DNA from: Kiritimatiellia bacterium | GTDB lineage: Bacteria > Verrucomicrobiota > Kiritimatiellia > PWTM01 | Direction of reading: 5' to 3' | NCBI GenBank assembly: GCA_026417735.1 | Contig: JAOACR010000006.1 | Location: 1-51,715, forward strand | Length of the DNA stretch: 51,715 nt | In this document: positions 26,802-35,174 of the stretch, piece after piece | Numbering within the stretch: the stretch's first letter is position 1 | How the letters are laid out: each line of letters begins with the position of its first letter | The notes under the pieces: generated by a model | The model's database searches: none | What the model saw: the letters and a program-made list of their open reading frames with translations, nothing else | Told to the model about the DNA's origin: nothing | Position numbers and translations under genes: made by a program

Positions 26802-29479
26802 CGCGCCGCCTCCTCCGCGCCCGCCGGCTCCACTGCGTAGTTCCCCCGGTGGCGGGCCGGCAGCTCGCCGTGCCGTTTCGACTTGTTCCAGTTGCGGATC
26901 TTGCTGAAGTAGCCGACCACTCGTGTCTCCTGTTCGACGCTGTCGCTACCGCACTCGGTGCAGGTGGCGCGCAGCCCGCGCATCGTGTGCCCGCAGCGGT
27001 TGCAGTAGGTGAACTCGGGCGAAATCGTCAGCTGCGCGCACTGGGTCCGGTAGAGCGTCTCGCGCACCAGCTGAGCGATTGCGCCGGGCGACGGCCGCTC
27101 TTCGCCGACGAACGCATGGATGATCGCGCCGGACTCAATCATCGGGTGGAACATCGACTGTTTGCGGATGCGCTCCACCAGTGGCACCGGCGCATCGGCG
27201 GCGAGATGAATCGAGTTGGTGTAATAGGCGGCATCCTCACCGCCCTTCACCACCGTTTCCGCCTCCGGTCGGTAATAGATCAGGTCGCTCTTGGCGAGCC
27301 GACGTGCGGCGCTCTCCGCGGGTGACTCCTCGAGCGTGAGTTTCAGCCCGTGCTTGCGGCTCAGCCGCTTCGCACGCAGGTGCATGTGAGCGACCACCCG
27401 CAGTCCCATCATCAGCGCCTCGTCGCTCTCATGGAACTGCCGGCCCGTCAGAAACTGGATCGCATCGTTCAGACCGATCAGCCCGATGATGTAGGTGCAC
27501 TTGTCGAGCTCGACGTAGGGCCGGCCGTCGCATGCCGGTTGTCCGATCTGCCAGAGGGGGTGGCCCGGCCCGCTCATCATCTCCGCGATCTTCGCGCGCT
27601 TCTGTAGATGCGCGGCGACGGCGAGGTCCATCGTCGCGTCCACCTCCTCGAGAAATCCCTCAAGCGTGCGCCGCCCCGCACGGGCAGCACGGTAGGCGGC
27701 CTGCGGAAGGTTGATCGTCACGTTCTGGAAGCCGCAGAAGCGGAGGCGTTCGGGATGGCGCAACAGATGGGCGTCCGTGATCGTTGTGCGCAACCGGCAG
27801 CAAGCGGCCAGCGTGACCTGGTCGCGGTCGAACACGAAGTACGGCGAGCCGTTCCGGCTGGCGACCTCGCAGGCGCGGTGAAAGATCTCCAGCTGCGCCG
27901 GATCCTCGAACGTCTCCTCGCTGACGTGGAAATCGCATTTGGGGAACTCAAACACCCGGCCGTTCCGGTCGCCCTCCGCCCACACGTCCAGCAGCGCGCG
28001 CGCAAACGCCATCGCCTCTCGGCGGTAGTCGCCGTAGCGCACGACGCGCTCGCCGCGCGCGGCCAGCGCCGCGTCCACCTGCGGATCGTACTGCACATTG
28101 CCGTCGCGGTCGGGCATTTCGCGCAGCACGCAGCGCCGCGTACCGTCGGGCTCGCGCACGTAGAGTTCCATCCGCGGCCACGGCGACGTGCCATCGCGGT
28201 GGAGTTCCTCCTCGAGCGGTTCGATCGCGCCGTTCGCGCGGCGCAACTGATAGCGGCCCCCCGGACCGATCGCCGGCACGTCGGCGAGATACGACGGCAC
28301 GCCGGAGTGCACGTTGAAGTCGAGAAAGAGCGTCTGGCCGCCGCGCGAAAACGCGTTCTGCGCACCGTTGAAAATCAGCTCTTGCGCGACCTGGTGCAGC
28401 TGGCGATCGGTCATGCCGACGAGGTACGGAGCATAGAAGATGTTGATGTAGCCCAGCCCCAGCGCGCCCGCGTAGTTCGCCTGCATCGAGGCCAAGAACG
28501 TGTTCAGGTGGCCGGTCAGCACCGACGCGGAGCGCGCGGGCTTCGACTCGTTGTTCAGGTTCACCAACCCCCGCAGTCCGTACTTCTTCACGTACTCCAC
28601 CGAATGCGACGAACAGTACACCCGGTGCGGGTAGCCGAGATCGTGCAGGTGGATCGCGCCGGTGTGGTGCGCGCGCCGGACCTCGGGCGAAAAGATCGTG
28701 TCCAGCGCCCACTGCTTCAGCACCAGCTCCGCGATGCCGAGGTTCACCGCCTCAGGGTTGTTGTTCACGATGTTCGAGTTCTCGACCGACTTCGTGAACA
28801 TCAGCTGCTCGATGTAGTCGCGCGGCACGCCGTACACTGACAGGTCGCGCAGCTGCGCCGGCAGCCCCCGCAGCGACAGCTCGTTGTTCACCAGATCGCG
28901 GATCAGCGCGGTGGTGATGTTGTCCAGACCGCTCGCGATCACCTGGTTTTCCACCGCCTTCGCGACCGACGCCGCCACCTCCACCGACAGTCCCACACGG
29001 TTCACCAGCTGCTGCACGATCCGCCGCCGGTCCCACGGCGTCACGACCGCGTCGCTCGACGACTGCACCAGCAGCAGACTCGCATCCGTGATGTCCTGCA
29101 CGCCGCTGACGACGGCATCCCGCACGCGGATTTTGCGGCGCGCCTGTTCCCGCTGTTTGCGGTACCGTTTGTAGGCGGTCACGATGGACGCGCAGCCCTG
29201 TTCGCTGAGCGTGATCTCGACCAGGTCCTGCACGTCCTCGATCTCGGGAATCCGCCGACCCTCCGCGTCCGGGAACACGTAGTACTCGCTGCGCGGGTCG
29301 TTGAGCTGTTCGATCACGCGGTCCGCAATTCGGCGCTGCAGGTCATCCGAGAAGGTGAGCCCCTCACGCCGCGCCACCGACTCCGCCGCCAACCGCACCG
29401 CCCGTTCGATCTTTTCGCGGCGGAACGCCACCACCGTGCCGTCCCGCTTTCGAAACCCGTCAAACCCATCCTGACTCAC
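26792..29479 (-). CDS. nrdD: Anaerobic (class III) ribonucleoside-triphosphate reductase
   Basis: An 895-residue class III reductase making dNTPs without oxygen. It starts at GTG 29479 with GGAGGG 8 nt upstream. Residues 8-105 are an ATP-cone allosteric domain (KRDGTVVAFRREKIERAV, then TEITLSEQGCAS-type core). The catalytic barrel includes NLNNESKPARSASVLTGHLN and LGLGYINIFYAPYLVGM. Near the C-terminus, CNRCGH and CTECGS form the structural four-Cys zinc site. The glycyl-radical loop is RVVGYFSKIRNWN with the radical Gly at about 856. It is followed by a thioredoxin-like gene and nrdG. NrdR-like boxes lie 75-122 nt upstream of the start codon, implying repression when dNTP levels are high. 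Confidence 0.95.
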   Translation of the reverse strand: MSQDGFDGFRKRDGTVVAFRREKIERAVRLAAESVARREGLTFSDDLQRRIADRVIEQLNDPRSEYYVFPDAEGRRIPEIEDVQDLVEITLSEQGCASIVTAYKRYRKQREQARRKIRVRDAVVSGVQDITDASLLLVQSSSDAVVTPWDRRRIVQQLVNRVGLSVEVAASVAKAVENQVIASGLDNITTALIRDLVNNELSLRGLPAQLRDLSVYGVPRDYIEQLMFTKSVENSNIVNNNPEAVNLGIAELVLKQWALDTIFSPEVRRAHHTGAIHLHDLGYPHRVYCSSHSVEYVKKYGLRGLVNLNNESKPARSASVLTGHLNTFLASMQANYAGALGLGYINIFYAPYLVGMTDRQLHQVAQELIFNGAQNAFSRGGQTLFLDFNVHSGVPSYLADVPAIGPGGRYQLRRANGAIEPLEEELHRDGTSPWPRMELYVREPDGTRRCVLREMPDRDGNVQYDPQVDAALAARGERVVRYGDYRREAMAFARALLDVWAEGDRNGRVFEFPKCDFHVSEETFEDPAQLEIFHRACEVASRNGSPYFVFDRDQVTLAACCRLRTTITDAHLLRHPERLRFCGFQNVTINLPQAAYRAARAGRRTLEGFLEEVDATMDLAVAAHLQKRAKIAEMMSGPGHPLWQIGQPACDGRPYVELDKCTYIIGLIGLNDAIQFLTGRQFHESDEALMMGLRVVAHMHLRAKRLSRKHGLKLTLEESPAESAARRLAKSDLIYYRPEAETVVKGGEDAAYYTNSIHLAADAPVPLVERIRKQSMFHPMIESGAIIHAFVGEERPSPGAIAQLVRETLYRTQCAQLTISPEFTYCNRCGHTMRGLRATCTECGSDSVEQETRVVGYFSKIRNWNKSKRHGELPARHRGNYAVEPAGAEEAARWT

Positions 29480-29553
29480 GTCGGACCCTCCCGGGCGATC
29501 CCACCACACCCGTGTGTCCACGTTGAAGCAAAATCCGCGGACTCTGCAATCAA

Positions 29554-29601
29554 AGACCAAGGATTGGGGTGTGTCAACTGTGAGGTCTCAATATATGGTG
29601 G
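29554..29601 (-). promoter_or_regulatory. Tandem NrdR-box-like sites upstream of nrdD
   Basis: On the minus strand 29601-29586 reads CCACCATATATTGAGA, a close match to the NrdR consensus acaCwAtATaTwGtgt. A second, weaker site lies at 29569-29554 around CCAATCCTTGG. The centres are 32 nt apart, the three-turn spacing typical of paired NrdR boxes. The second site also resembles the TCCAATCATTGGA-type palindrome at 48416, so its identity is ambiguous. Confidence 0.55.
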
Positions 29602-29734
29602 TTTCGGCCATTTTCGGCCTTTTCGGGGGTCGGCGCTGCGAGGCCGCGGCGCTGTGCGGCGTGTTGACGGAGCAGGCTCGTTGCATCGCCGAGCTTGTTC
29701 TGATGCGGTCGACGGCAAATACTGCGACGTGGCC

Positions 29735-31474
29735 ATGAAGCCGAACCGGCACCCTCAGCGGTATCTCTACGGCGCGATCTCCCTGGGCGTGTTGGCGCTG
29801 CTGTTGTTGCTGCCCGGCAGCCGGACCCTGCCGCTGCTGGACCGCGACGAGCCGCGATTTTCCCGCGCCACCATCGAAATGATCGAGCGCGGCGACTGGG
29901 TCGTGCCCTGGTTCAACGGCCAGTACCGCTTCGATAAGCCGGTGCTGACCTACTGGCTCATGCGCGCCGGCTACGCGGTGTTCGGCCGCAACGAGCTGGG
30001 CGCACGCGCACACGCGGTGTTCACCGCCGCGCTGATGGCCGCGCTGCTCTACCGAATGGGCCTTCGCTGGTGGAGCGAAGGCGCCGGCATGGCGGCGGGG
30101 TTGACGTGGCTGTTTGCGCTGCAGGTCTTCATCCATGGCCGCGCCGCGGTGGCCGACATGCCCATGGTGCTGGCGGTGACCGCCGCACACGAGGCGCTCT
30201 GGCATCTGCTGGCTGGCGAAGGAGCCGGCCCGCGGCGTGGCTGGTGGTGGCAACTGTGGTTGTCGCTGTCGGTTGGATTTCTCGCAAAAGGGCCGGTCGC
30301 GATCCTGGTGCCGCTGGTGACGCTGTTGTTGTGGCGATGGGGACTGGAACGGCGCCCGTTGCGCTGGCGCAACCTCGGTGCGCTGCGGGGCGCGTTGCTA
30401 GCGCTCGCGGTGATCGCGCCGTGGGGACTGCTCGCCCTCCTGCGCACCGGCGGCGAGTTCTGGCGCATCGGCATCGGCCACCACGTAGTGCGGCGGGGAC
30501 TGGAAGCGTTCGACGGCCGCCCGTTCATTCCCTTCTACTACCTGCCGACCGCGCTGTTCAGCTATTTTCCCTGGGTCGCCTGGGTCGGCGCGGCGGTGGT
30601 GGCCGCGCGACGTGACCGTACGCCACTGACGCGCTTTCTTTTGAGCTGGTGGCTTTCGCCTTACCTGATTTTCTTCGCCTACACGACGCAGCTGCCCCAC
30701 TACATCCTGCCCGGCATGCCCGCGTTCTTCTTGCTGCTGGGCCGCGCGGCGGATCCGCGGGCGGGCATGATCGCGCGCGGCGCGGCCGACCTGCCCCGCT
30801 GGGCTCGGCGCTGGCGCACCGGCGTGATCGCGCTGGGCGGCACGCTGATCGTGTTGGCGACGGCAGCCGCAGCGCTCGCCCGGGGTGACCCCCTGCTCGG
30901 CCCGCTTGCGCCCCTGCTTGTCGGTTTCGCGCTGTTGCTGCTGGGTCTGCTCACCGCGCAGTGGCTCTACCCGCGGCCGAGCTCGCCGGTGATGGTTGCC
31001 GCAGTGCTACTGCTGGCGGTCGGCGGCGGCGTGTTCGCCCGCACGCTCCGCGAGCTTTCCGCCGGCCCCGCACTGCAGGCGATGCTGGGGCGGCTGCCGG
31101 CCGGTACCGAGTGTATCTGGCACCGCTACCAAGAGCCCTCCACCGTTTTTTACACCGGCTGCCGCTGGCGCGCCGCCAGCGGCGTCGAGGAGATCCGCGA
31201 CCGGATGCGAACCCCCGGCCCCCGCGTGGTGCTCTCCGCCGCAGAACGGCTCGATGTGGACGACCTGCTGCGCACGCGGCTGGCGGAACGCGGCTGGGGT
31301 CGGCCGAAGCGCGCACGCAGCGACTGGAGCGCCGAACTGGAACGTCTGGCGCTGCCGGGCTACCGCCGCCGCGATCTCCGCGTGTTCGTGATTGGCACTG
31401 GCTCGTGGTACACACTGTCCGTCTTCGATAATCTGGAGACCGCCGGCGGCGGCCCGTCGCCGGCCAGTCCATGA
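29735..31474 (+). CDS. ArnT-like / PMT_2 family membrane glycosyltransferase
   Basis: A 579-residue polytopic membrane protein of the GT-C fold. After the first membrane helix comes the characteristic acidic loop LLDRDEPRFSRATIEMI with DRDE, followed by GDWVVPWFNGQYRFDKPVLT, the signature of ArnT-like enzymes (GT83) that move sugars from polyprenyl phosphate to lipid A or other envelope acceptors. About ten further hydrophobic segments follow to about residue 430, with a soluble periplasmic C-terminal domain (about 430-579). The start at 29735 was chosen because the upstream part of the open frame overlaps the nrdD regulatory region and looks non-coding. It diverges from nrdD. A Gfo/Idh gene follows 22 nt later and may be co-transcribed. 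Donor and acceptor are unknown. Confidence 0.85.
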   Translation: MKPNRHPQRYLYGAISLGVLALLLLLPGSRTLPLLDRDEPRFSRATIEMIERGDWVVPWFNGQYRFDKPVLTYWLMRAGYAVFGRNELGARAHAVFTAALMAALLYRMGLRWWSEGAGMAAGLTWLFALQVFIHGRAAVADMPMVLAVTAAHEALWHLLAGEGAGPRRGWWWQLWLSLSVGFLAKGPVAILVPLVTLLLWRWGLERRPLRWRNLGALRGALLALAVIAPWGLLALLRTGGEFWRIGIGHHVVRRGLEAFDGRPFIPFYYLPTALFSYFPWVAWVGAAVVAARRDRTPLTRFLLSWWLSPYLIFFAYTTQLPHYILPGMPAFFLLLGRAADPRAGMIARGAADLPRWARRWRTGVIALGGTLIVLATAAAALARGDPLLGPLAPLLVGFALLLLGLLTAQWLYPRPSSPVMVAAVLLLAVGGGVFARTLRELSAGPALQAMLGRLPAGTECIWHRYQEPSTVFYTGCRWRAASGVEEIRDRMRTPGPRVVLSAAERLDVDDLLRTRLAERGWGRPKRARSDWSAELERLALPGYRRRDLRVFVIGTGSWYTLSVFDNLETAGGGPSPASP

Positions 31475-31496
31475 ACAGTAACGGAGGTGCAACATC

Positions 31497-32777
31497 ATGA
31501 ACCGGCGAACCTTCCTGCAAACTACGGCGGCCGGCGTCGCCGCCAGCGTTGCGGTCCGCGGCGCGGAAACGGCCACCGCGAACGAACCGCTGCGCCTCGG
31601 TCTGATCGGCTGCGGCTGGTACGGCGGCGTGCTGCTCGATGCCGCACACCGCGCCGGCGGCGTCGAGGTCGCCAGCCTCTGCGATGTGGACGCCCGCCAC
31701 CTCGAGGATACCGCCAGAAAGATCGCCGCGCGCCAGAACGACCGACGGCCGCGCACCTTCAAGCATTACGAGGAGATGCTTTCCGCCGGCGGGCTGGACG
31801 CGGTGATCATCGCCACTCCCCCCCACTGGCACGCGCTGCAGTTCCTCGCCGCGCTTGAAGCGGGTCTGCACGTATACCTCGAAAAACCGCTCGCCTATGA
31901 CATCCGTGAGTGCCAGGCGATGGTCCGCGCCGCCGAGGCGCGACCCAAGCAGGTCGTTCAAATTGGCTTCCAACGCCGGCAGAGCCCCGCCTTCCAGCAG
32001 GTCCGCGAGTTTATCGGGCAGGGCGGCCTCGGCACGGTGCGCCAGCTCGAGGCGCAGATCCACTACGCCGCCGGTCTGCTGGACTCCACCCCGCAGGACC
32101 CACCGCCCGAGCTGGACTGGGAGCTCTGGTGCGGCCCCGGCCCGAAGCTGCGCTACTCACCCCAGGTTGGCCACAAGGCGTGGCGGCTGGAGCGCGAGGT
32201 GGGACACGGCCATCTCGCGGACTGGGGCATTCACCTGATCGATGCCGCGCGCGTACTTCTGACTGCGGCGATTCCACGTCGCGTTGCCGCCAGCGGCGCA
32301 CTGGTCCGATATGCTGGCCGGATCACCACGCCGGACACCATGAGCGCGTGGTTTGAGTTCGGCGATGTCCCGCTGGTCTGGCGCCACCGCCTGTGGGGTG
32401 CGCAGGAACACGATCCCGACACACAAAACGGCATCTTCATTTACGGTGACGAAGGCACCGTGTTCGTCACCGATCAGCGCTGGATCTTCACACCGCGCGG
32501 CAAACCGGCGGAACGCAAAGTGACCGAAGCCAAGGCCGATCTCGCCCGCGAACACATGCAGGAGTTCCTGGACGCGGTGCGTGGGCGCCGTCCCGCCGGC
32601 TGCAGCACACGCGACGGTGCGGCATCAACGATCGCGGTGAAGCTGGCGATGATTGCGATGGACCTGGGCCGAACTGTCGAATGGGACGCGAATCGCGAAC
32701 AGGCCGTCGGCGAGGATGCGGTCGCGCGAATGAAGCGGGAGTACCGCGCGCCATGGCGCCACCCGTGGAGCGGGTGA
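31497..32777 (+). CDS. Tat-exported Gfo/Idh/MocA-family oxidoreductase
   Basis: A 426-residue NAD(P)-dependent sugar oxidoreductase with an N-terminal twin-arginine signal (NRRTFLQTTAAGVAASVAV). The Rossmann domain begins LRLGLIGCGWYGG, followed by ATPPHWHALQ and the family motif YLEKPLAYD. The C-terminal domain contains GFQRRQSPAF and GHLADWGIHLIDAA, where the His is the likely catalytic residue. A strong ribosome binding site (CGGAGG) precedes the ATG. Tat-exported members of this family are abundant in Planctomycetes and Verrucomicrobia and act on sugars outside the cytoplasm with a tightly bound cofactor. The substrate is not identifiable from sequence. Confidence 0.9.
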   Translation: MNRRTFLQTTAAGVAASVAVRGAETATANEPLRLGLIGCGWYGGVLLDAAHRAGGVEVASLCDVDARHLEDTARKIAARQNDRRPRTFKHYEEMLSAGGLDAVIIATPPHWHALQFLAALEAGLHVYLEKPLAYDIRECQAMVRAAEARPKQVVQIGFQRRQSPAFQQVREFIGQGGLGTVRQLEAQIHYAAGLLDSTPQDPPPELDWELWCGPGPKLRYSPQVGHKAWRLEREVGHGHLADWGIHLIDAARVLLTAAIPRRVAASGALVRYAGRITTPDTMSAWFEFGDVPLVWRHRLWGAQEHDPDTQNGIFIYGDEGTVFVTDQRWIFTPRGKPAERKVTEAKADLAREHMQEFLDAVRGRRPAGCSTRDGAASTIAVKLAMIAMDLGRTVEWDANREQAVGEDAVARMKREYRAPWRHPWSG

Positions 32778-33189
32778 GTGCGCGCTCGCTCCGTTCCGCA
32801 AGAGATGGCGTCCGCAACCCAACGTGCGTGCGAGCGCAGCAGCAGGACTTGAGCTCCCCAGATTTGAATCTTCGGTAAGCGCAGAACCGCAAAACCCCGG
32901 CCGGTCCGGAGGCCGTCAGGCCTGCCCGCGGTCAGTGGGCGCCGAACGCCAGGGTAGGGTCACTTCCACACCCCACTTGCCCGAAGGGCGGTCATGGACC
33001 AGTAAAGATCTGGCCACCAGCGGAATCCATGGAAACACCGCCGTGCCCTGCCGACCAACCCCGATCGACGGGTGCCCTCGACCATCTTGACCCCCACGGA
33101 TTCGGCCTCTGCGACTCAATGGCTTGGCATGCTAGCTGCTAGGTCGGTCTGCAAAGTGGCTACAAAAAATTTGTGAGTGGCAAGGTGGC
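32778..33189. other. Intergenic region of about 410 nt without a recognisable gene
   Basis: No open frame here has a plausible start, family motif or ribosome binding site, and I see no tRNA or terminator with a U-tract. Small inverted repeats are present: AGATT-TG-AATCT near 32863 and ACAAA-AAA-TTTGT near 33163. The last 40 nt are unusually AT-rich for this window and may hold the promoter for the 33190 gene. A minus-strand frame (about 32916-33119) looked slightly protein-like but matched nothing I know. Confidence 0.6.
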
Positions 33190-33678
33190 ATGGCCGTGAG
33201 TATGATCACAAACGGGCTTGACGGGGACGTCACTGCAGTGCCCAGCGGCGGTCAGGAACGACGGCTGAGCGGTGCGCCTCCCCTGCGGGGGAGGCGGCCG
33301 GAACTCGACCTTGATCTCGAAGACGGGGGCGAATCGCTCGACTCGCTGGTGCGCATGTTTTGGACGATCGAAGAGGCATTGGGCGACTCGCAGAATGTTG
33401 TACGGTTGCCCTCGCGATTGTTTCTCGAAAACTTGCCCGAAGAGCTGAGAGGTCCGCGCTGGCGACCGGATCTGTTCCCGGCGGTGGTGGTCGAGGTGGA
33501 CTCGTGGGATCTGCTTTGCAAGATCAAAATGGGACGGGTGACCTATCCGCTGGCGCGGATCATCCACGATCTGCCGCCAGGGTGGGTGGTGGGTGCTCCG
33601 GATGCGGAACTGGTGCTCGACCTGGCCGGTGTGCTCGAAGTACTGCCGACACATCTTCGCGAGAAGCTGAAGGGGTGA
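33190..33678 (+). CDS. Hypothetical protein with three LP-type internal repeats
   Basis: A 162-residue protein that I cannot assign to a family. The first 50 residues are low complexity and probably disordered. From residue 70 three related segments can be aligned: VVRLPSRLFLENLPEELRG (70-88), RVTYPLARIIHDLPPGWVVG (116-135) and LVLDLAGVLEVLPTHLREK (141-159). Their common pattern is V-x-x-P/D-L-x-x-hydrophobic-hydrophobic-x-x-LP. This suggests a small repeated beta-turn-helix module. AAGGTG lies just before the ATG as a weak ribosome binding site; ATG 33202 is an alternative. Its TGA overlaps an in-frame GTG of the SGNH gene, so the two genes are probably co-transcribed. There is no signal peptide. 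Confidence 0.6.
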   Translation: MAVSMITNGLDGDVTAVPSGGQERRLSGAPPLRGRRPELDLDLEDGGESLDSLVRMFWTIEEALGDSQNVVRLPSRLFLENLPEELRGPRWRPDLFPAVVVEVDSWDLLCKIKMGRVTYPLARIIHDLPPGWVVGAPDAELVLDLAGVLEVLPTHLREKLKG

Positions 33679-33689
33679 TCGGCGCGGCA

Positions 33690-34394
33690 ATGCGTTGGGC
33701 AGAGGCGTGCCGGGGGTGGTGGGTCTGCTGCGCGGGCGCGCTGCTGCTCACGGTCACGCCGGCGCTGCCCGCCGCCCGGTTCGCAGACCAGATCGCGGCG
33801 TTTGACCGGGAGGACGCCGCTCGGCCCCCACCGGCGGATCCGATCGTGTTCACCGGAAGTTCGAGCATCCGACTGTGGACCACGCTGACGAACGATTTCC
33901 CGGGGGCGCCCGTGTTGAATCGCGGCTTTGGTGGCGCGACGATGCGAGACCTGCTCGAACGGTTCGACCGGGTCGTCGCGGCCTATCGTCCCCGCGCATT
34001 GGTCGTGTACTGCGGCGAAAACGACGTGGCGCTCGGCCGAGATCCGATTGAAACGGCAAATGACTACATTGAGCTGATTCGCCGCTGTCGGCTCGTGCGG
34101 CCAGACATGAAGATTCTCGTCGTGCTGATGAAGCCCTCGCCGCGGCGATGGCATCTGTGGACCCAGTTCAAGGCGGCGAACCGTCGGATCCAGGAGATTT
34201 GCGTGACCGAAGGGGTGGCGATACTGGACGTCGCACCTGCCATGCTCGGCGCGGACGGCTGCCCCCGACCGGAGCTCTACCGCGATGATCGGCTTCATCT
34301 GACCGCCCTGGGCTATCACCAGTGGGCGGAACAAATCCGGGAATGGCTCCGCCGGGAGGGGCTCATCGCCCCCGCGGCGTCGCTCACACCATGA
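33690..34394 (+). CDS. Secreted SGNH/GDSL-family hydrolase
   Basis: A 234-residue hydrolase with a signal peptide (WWVCCAGALLLTVTPALPA). The SGNH blocks are present: VFTGSSSIRLW with the nucleophile Ser, NRGFGGATMRDL with the Gly, VVYCGENDVALG with the oxyanion Asn, and DRLHLTALGYHQW with the catalytic Asp and His. Enzymes of this layout are often carbohydrate esterases that remove acetyl groups. The start is taken at ATG 33690; GTG 33675, overlapping the upstream stop as GTGA, is possible and would add five residues. It lies between the LP-repeat protein and a TauE-type permease, all on the same strand with short gaps. Confidence 0.88.
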   Translation: MRWAEACRGWWVCCAGALLLTVTPALPAARFADQIAAFDREDAARPPPADPIVFTGSSSIRLWTTLTNDFPGAPVLNRGFGGATMRDLLERFDRVVAAYRPRALVVYCGENDVALGRDPIETANDYIELIRRCRLVRPDMKILVVLMKPSPRRWHLWTQFKAANRRIQEICVTEGVAILDVAPAMLGADGCPRPELYRDDRLHLTALGYHQWAEQIREWLRREGLIAPAASLTP

Positions 34395-34404
34395 GGCGGC
34401 CGGC

Positions 34405-35145
34405 ATGCCGCACCGTCCGATGAGCCCGGGCGCCTGGGCGGCAGCGGGGGCGGCCGCGCTGCTCATCGGGATGGCGAAGTGCGGACTGCCCGGTCTCGGC
34501 ATGCTCGCGGTGCCGCTGATGGCGATGGTGATGCCGGCCCGCCAGTCGGTAGGTGCACTGCTGCCGATTCTGCTGGTGGGCGACGCGCTGGGCATCGCGT
34601 TTTTCCGGCAGCACGCGAAGTGGGGTTGGATCCTCCGCCTGTCACCATGGGTTACCGCGGGCCTCGTCGCTGGCGCGGTGTGGCTCTCACACCTCGACAA
34701 CGACCGGTTGCGGCGCCTGCTCGGCATGCTGGTGCTGGGCATGGTCGCGCTCGACATTCTACGGCGCCGCCTGCAGTGGGAGCGGCTGGCACATCACCCC
34801 TTGGCGACCGCGGCGGTCGGCGTGTTGGCCGGCACCGCGACAACGCTCGGTAACGCCGCGGGACCGGTGATGAACCTCTACCTCCTGGCGCGGGGACTGC
34901 CACGACAGGAGTTCGTCGGCACCGCGGCGTGGTTTTTTCTGCTGGTGAACCTGACCAAGGTGCCGGTGTTCGTCGCCCAGCAGATGTTGACCCGGGATCT
35001 CGCGCGCCTGACGGTGCTGATGGCTCCAGTGGTCGTGCTCGGTGGGGTCGTCGGGCGGTCGATCGTCCATCGCATTCCGGAGGCAATATTTCGGCAGATC
35101 GTACTGTGGCTGTCTGCGCTCGCCGGTCTGCGGCTGTTGTGGTGA
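34405..35145 (+). CDS. TauE/SafE (sulfite exporter-like) family permease
   Basis: A 246-residue integral membrane protein with about eight hydrophobic segments. The N-terminal half has the family pattern AALLIGMAKCGLPGLGMLAVPLM. The second half repeats it in weaker form as VGVLAGTATTLGNAAGPVMN with the following LYLLARGLP. Members move sulfite, sulfoacetate or other organic anions, so the substrate cannot be stated. It follows the SGNH hydrolase by 10 nt with GAGG as ribosome binding site. It converges on the DUF4091 gene 29 nt after its stop, with no clear terminator between. Confidence 0.88.
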   Translation: MPHRPMSPGAWAAAGAAALLIGMAKCGLPGLGMLAVPLMAMVMPARQSVGALLPILLVGDALGIAFFRQHAKWGWILRLSPWVTAGLVAGAVWLSHLDNDRLRRLLGMLVLGMVALDILRRRLQWERLAHHPLATAAVGVLAGTATTLGNAAGPVMNLYLLARGLPRQEFVGTAAWFFLLVNLTKVPVFVAQQMLTRDLARLTVLMAPVVVLGGVVGRSIVHRIPEAIFRQIVLWLSALAGLRLLW

Positions 35146-35174
35146 GGCGCGTCGCGCGGCGGCGGCACGCTCAT

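Noticed and set aside
32850-32885. Possible tRNA T-arm (TTCAAAT on the minus strand)
   Set aside because: No acceptor stem, anticodon arm or D-arm could be paired around it.
32916-33119. Minus-strand frame in the gene-free gap that looked mildly protein-like
   Set aside because: No ribosome binding site, no recognisable domain and only 67 codons; could be a decayed gene but nothing supports it.
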